This document shows, piece after piece, positions 61,085 to 64,000 of a DNA stretch of 64,000 nucleotides. Numbering within the stretch: position 1 is the stretch's first letter; each line of letters starts with the position of its first letter. This DNA comes from Anisakis pegreffii (Eukaryota > Nematoda > Chromadorea > Rhabditida > Anisakidae): NCBI GenBank assembly GCA_035041965.1, contig JAPYMA010000261.1:1-64000 (forward strand), given 5' to 3'. The position numbers and the translations under genes were made by a program. The notes under the pieces are model-generated. The model searched no databases. It was not told where the DNA came from and saw only the letters and a list, made by a program, of their open reading frames with translations.

Positions 61085-63487
61085 CAAAATGAAACCTAAA
61101 CGTTATGAAACAAAACGAAACAGCGTGAAGAAATTCACAAGTGTTCTCGGAAAATCTGCTATTAGGAGTTATAAGATGCGTTCGATTCTGTTCCAAAATA
61201 CCGAAGTTTCTCTGCAATATCTTTAGGTCTACAACTAGATATGATAAGTGCACATCAAATGTTTGAACACTTGAAAATGTCCACAGACAGCGCACTGCGA
61301 GAAATACCGATCAGTCTGACCTGCTGCACCAGCTGCTAATCCCAGCAGTCAGTAAACCAAAAGTTGATGATGCCCAGTAGTTGAGCACTTTCTGAAGTCG
61401 AAATTGTCTCGGCGATAAATGATTAAAGTTCAATCAATCACACCATTCTCAATCATACGAATCTTTGAAAAACCATTCATTTTGCACTTTTCATCCGAAT
61501 ATCTTGCCTTGCCACTACGAGATATATCTTGTGATTTTCATTCCCCGTCGAAGAATTGCTCCAACACTGAAGAATTCTTCTAAACTTTTAAAAGCCAGTG
61601 AACTTTTGTTCTTTTGACTCTGTTGTTGTTGTTGTTGACTAACTAGATGACAAGCAAAGAACTCAAAATTCTCGCTTTTGCCTTGTGGCTTAATTGAATT
61701 ATATCATCAAAGTCACCCAAGTGTCAACAATATAAGGCATCCAATCTCCACCCATGAAGCCTATTGATATTTGTTCCAACTTTGCGATTGTTTTTCTTGT
61801 TGCGAGGAAATGAACGAGCTCTAGAATTCCAAGAATCTGGAACCGACTGGAAATCTTATTTCGCAAATCCAGTTGTCTCCTCAAGCACCCTCCAATGTTC
61901 TTCACACATTCGCATTTAATATTTTTGCATGACCGTTCTGGCTTCTCAGTTCCTTGAATCTTCACAAGTTATAGTATCATGTTATGCAGTTTCAAACTGC
62001 GATTGATCTTGCAGTCGTTCAAGTGATTTTGTTGTTTCATTTAACATCAATGAATCATTAGCGAGTTTCTTTTATTATTCTTAAATAAGCATTTTTTCCC
62101 ATTTGAACACCAGGCCGTCAATGCAGTTTATCAGCTTATCGAAGTCTGTGGTGCAGTGTTCGATCATAATTCAACTCTCATATATATAGTGCTTATCATT
62201 TCAAATTTTGCTTGTTTTATAGTAACATGCATGCATTTTATGTGCAGGTATGTTGTTGGGTTGCATTATGCAAAGATTTACTGATCTTATCAGCTGCTTC
62301 AACCAGATGATCACGAGTGATAAGATATAATTGAAGCAAACGTGAACTTTCCAGACTTCATCTTTATCATCAACACGTCACAACTTCATTTGGCAAATTC
62401 CCTTTCGATTTACCCTGCAAAACAGTTGTGAGAAATTTTTTAGAACCAGCTCGATGCTGGTGAGCAGTCGAATTTTTTAAACACTTTTTTTCACAAATTT
62501 CTTCATTCACTTCAATTGAGATTTGCTTTTTATGTTTTTGCGCATTGCTATTTTAGTTCGAGATTTCGCTAATGAGGGATGCGATAAAATTCATTTTTAC
62601 TTTTAGAGTTGCATGTTTTCCGTTGGTTTGTTTCATTTTCAATTCATTCGTTTTTTGTTCTCATTTTGCACAGATTTCGTGCAAATTTATGGACTCAATT
62701 GGTACTATAGAAGTCCGTAAAACACACTCTGAACATTCTATTAGCCTTCAGTTGGCCGTGGACGATGATGGATGATTTCTGATGCCGTTAGTAGTTCATC
62801 GTGGCTGTTTATTCAGATATAGCGGGCGAGTTTGCAGTTTAGAATGAACATTCGTACATTTACGGAATTGATTTGTTTTTTTTTCGTTTGTTCTCATTAT
62901 GGTCGTTGTGAAGTGAAAGAAGCAAAAGTTAGCTAGCTAGTTCACTGGACTTCTTTGAATTGTCGTCACTTTGTTTCCTCACAATCCAAACACATCGAGT
63001 TGCGAAAGCTTTAACAATACGGCTAAGTATAATCAATGTTTAATTAATGTGCGCTCGCTTTTTTCTGTTGCTTTTACTGTTGTGTTGTTTGTTCAATGCA
63101 AAGAGAGTGCAGTGTCTTTCTTGATAACGCATCATCATCAGTTATGCTGCAAATTAATGATTCCCTTGAAAAATTTGGAATAAATTAGGAAAATTCTCTA
63201 TTCGTTCACGTTACTTGTTATTGTGGTACCTGTGTTTCAGTTTCTTGTCTTCTTCTTAATGTAGATTTTCTATGCGTCTCCTTATATAATCTAGTGATGT
63301 TGATCACGTTTTGAAATGATACAATTGGATATGATGAACACTCATTGGGCAATCATAACGTCGCACTGTTTCATATTTTCGATCACATGAATGATAACGC
63401 AATAATATAACTTGGACGAGATGTTCGATTGATATAATCTGTCGCTTTGATGCTCAACATTTCAGCATTTGTGTATTTCATTGAAAA
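61085..63487. other. Intergenic upstream of the CARD-like gene
   Basis: Contains a (GTT)n run near 61622-61638. A short block after TTTTGCACAG (62673-62775, +) contains an ATG and 28 codons but has no partner exon. Confidence 0.5.
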
Positions 63488-63505
63488 TTGAAGTTTCAGG
63501 TTCAA

Positions 63506-63691
63506 ATGTCATCTGCAGATTCACAGACACTGCCATGCTCACGATCGTTAGCAGATATACGTGCTGAGCAAAGCGATCAGTTGGATCGGTTGAGATCACG
63601 GCTGAGCGATGTGAATATGCGTGATTTGGTACCGTTACTGGTCGCTAGACATGTGCTGCGAAGTCATGAAATGGGTGCTGTCTATTCAAAG
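63506..63691 (+). CDS. First exon of a CARD-like (apoptosis-type) protein, runs off window
   Basis: AAGTTTCAG (AG at 63498-63499) lies six bases before an ATG that opens 62 codons, ending at AAG|GTTCCG. After about 20 residues, the pattern LDRLRSRL...MRDLVPLLVARHVL is an amphipathic two-helix array. It lines up with the start of CARD domains such as CED-3 (helix, then L.A..VL) and CED-4 (RD...L, then SK). A likely continuation (KKRGTAIVDAAMRML, 63790-63837) resembles the next CARD helix, but no donor/acceptor pair joins it in phase. The fold and family are inference from short similarity. If correct, this would be an N-terminal CARD of a caspase or Apaf-1-type activator, whose catalytic or ATPase part lies beyond 64000. 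Confidence 0.42.
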
Positions 63692-64000
63692 GTTCCGTTT
63701 GAACGAATTTGATAATTTCTGCTCAATTGCGATTTTCATCTGAATTATCCTATCGTGATGCAAGACGTTCCTGTTCCTTTCAAATGAGTTTGAAAAAACG
63801 GGGGACAGCGATTGTTGATGCTGCTATGAGAATGTTGTGATGCTCTTCTTACTATTATCCATCCGTAAGTGACTGATTCTGAGTTAGAAATGACGATTCA
63901 GCAAGATAGTACGTTAGAAGTGAGTGCATATGGACGTAAAATTACCATTGCAGTCTAATTTCTCAAGATGGTTCTTATGATGTATATGAGCAATTCTATC
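63692..64000 (+). other. Intron and possible second exon of the CARD-like gene
   Basis: Contains the helix-like block at 63790-63837 that ends in TGA at 63838, and two donor-like sites: GTAAGT near 63865 and GTGAGT near 63920. Which of these are real exons cannot be settled without the rest of the gene. Confidence 0.25.

Noticed and set aside
1..64000. tRNA, rRNA, complete transposase, reverse transcriptase or viral genes
   Set aside because: I looked for B-box-like GGTTCGAATCC, rRNA-like GC-rich conserved cores, and long transposon or viral frames on both strands and saw none.

Overview
The window looks like a gene-poor stretch of nematode nuclear genome. By eye it is about two-thirds A+T. 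Exons are short, and introns open with GTRRGT-like donors and end in TTTTCAG-like acceptors. Several start codons sit 0 to 15 bases after a strong acceptor with no upstream coding exon, as expected for spliced-leader trans-splicing. A few degenerate TTAGGC units (the nematode telomere hexamer) occur at 40440. I could not identify the species. I see no prokaryotic gene, rRNA, tRNA, CRISPR array or intact transposase.

Layout. 1-4886 holds copies of a composite dispersed repeat (modules A, B and C) that carries decayed exon-like sequence. 6491-14632 (+) is the one confidently identified gene: a 13-exon FERM protein orthologous to FRMD8 / Drosophila Bili, with long disordered arms on both sides of the FERM domain. 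Its 3' UTR appears to run towards 16.0 kb. 17.7-18.2 kb (-) is a candidate four-exon tiny gene. 18.6-20.3 kb carries two more A+B repeats. 26.3-27.4 kb (+) and 29.6-30.3 kb (-) are two convergent small genes, each with a signal peptide and basic cleavage-like sites, resembling secreted-peptide precursors; neither matches a family I recognise. 30-54 kb is mostly non-coding with microsatellites, inverted repeats and weak exon-like segments. 54.7-61.1 kb holds several low-confidence short-exon candidates. 63.5 kb (+) starts a gene that runs off the edge; its first exon resembles a CARD of the CED-3/CED-4/Apaf-1 kind.

How the parts relate. I see no operon and no shared pathway. FRMD8 is known in animals as an iRhom-binding cytoplasmic scaffold. 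The small secreted candidates and the CARD gene appear to be independent transcription units in large intergenic spaces.

Caution: at this base composition a 64-kb window is expected to contain on the order of a hundred chance open frames of 60-110 codons. I list only segments with extra support (splice signals in matching phase, signal peptide, raised GC, homology) and keep confidence low where that support is thin.
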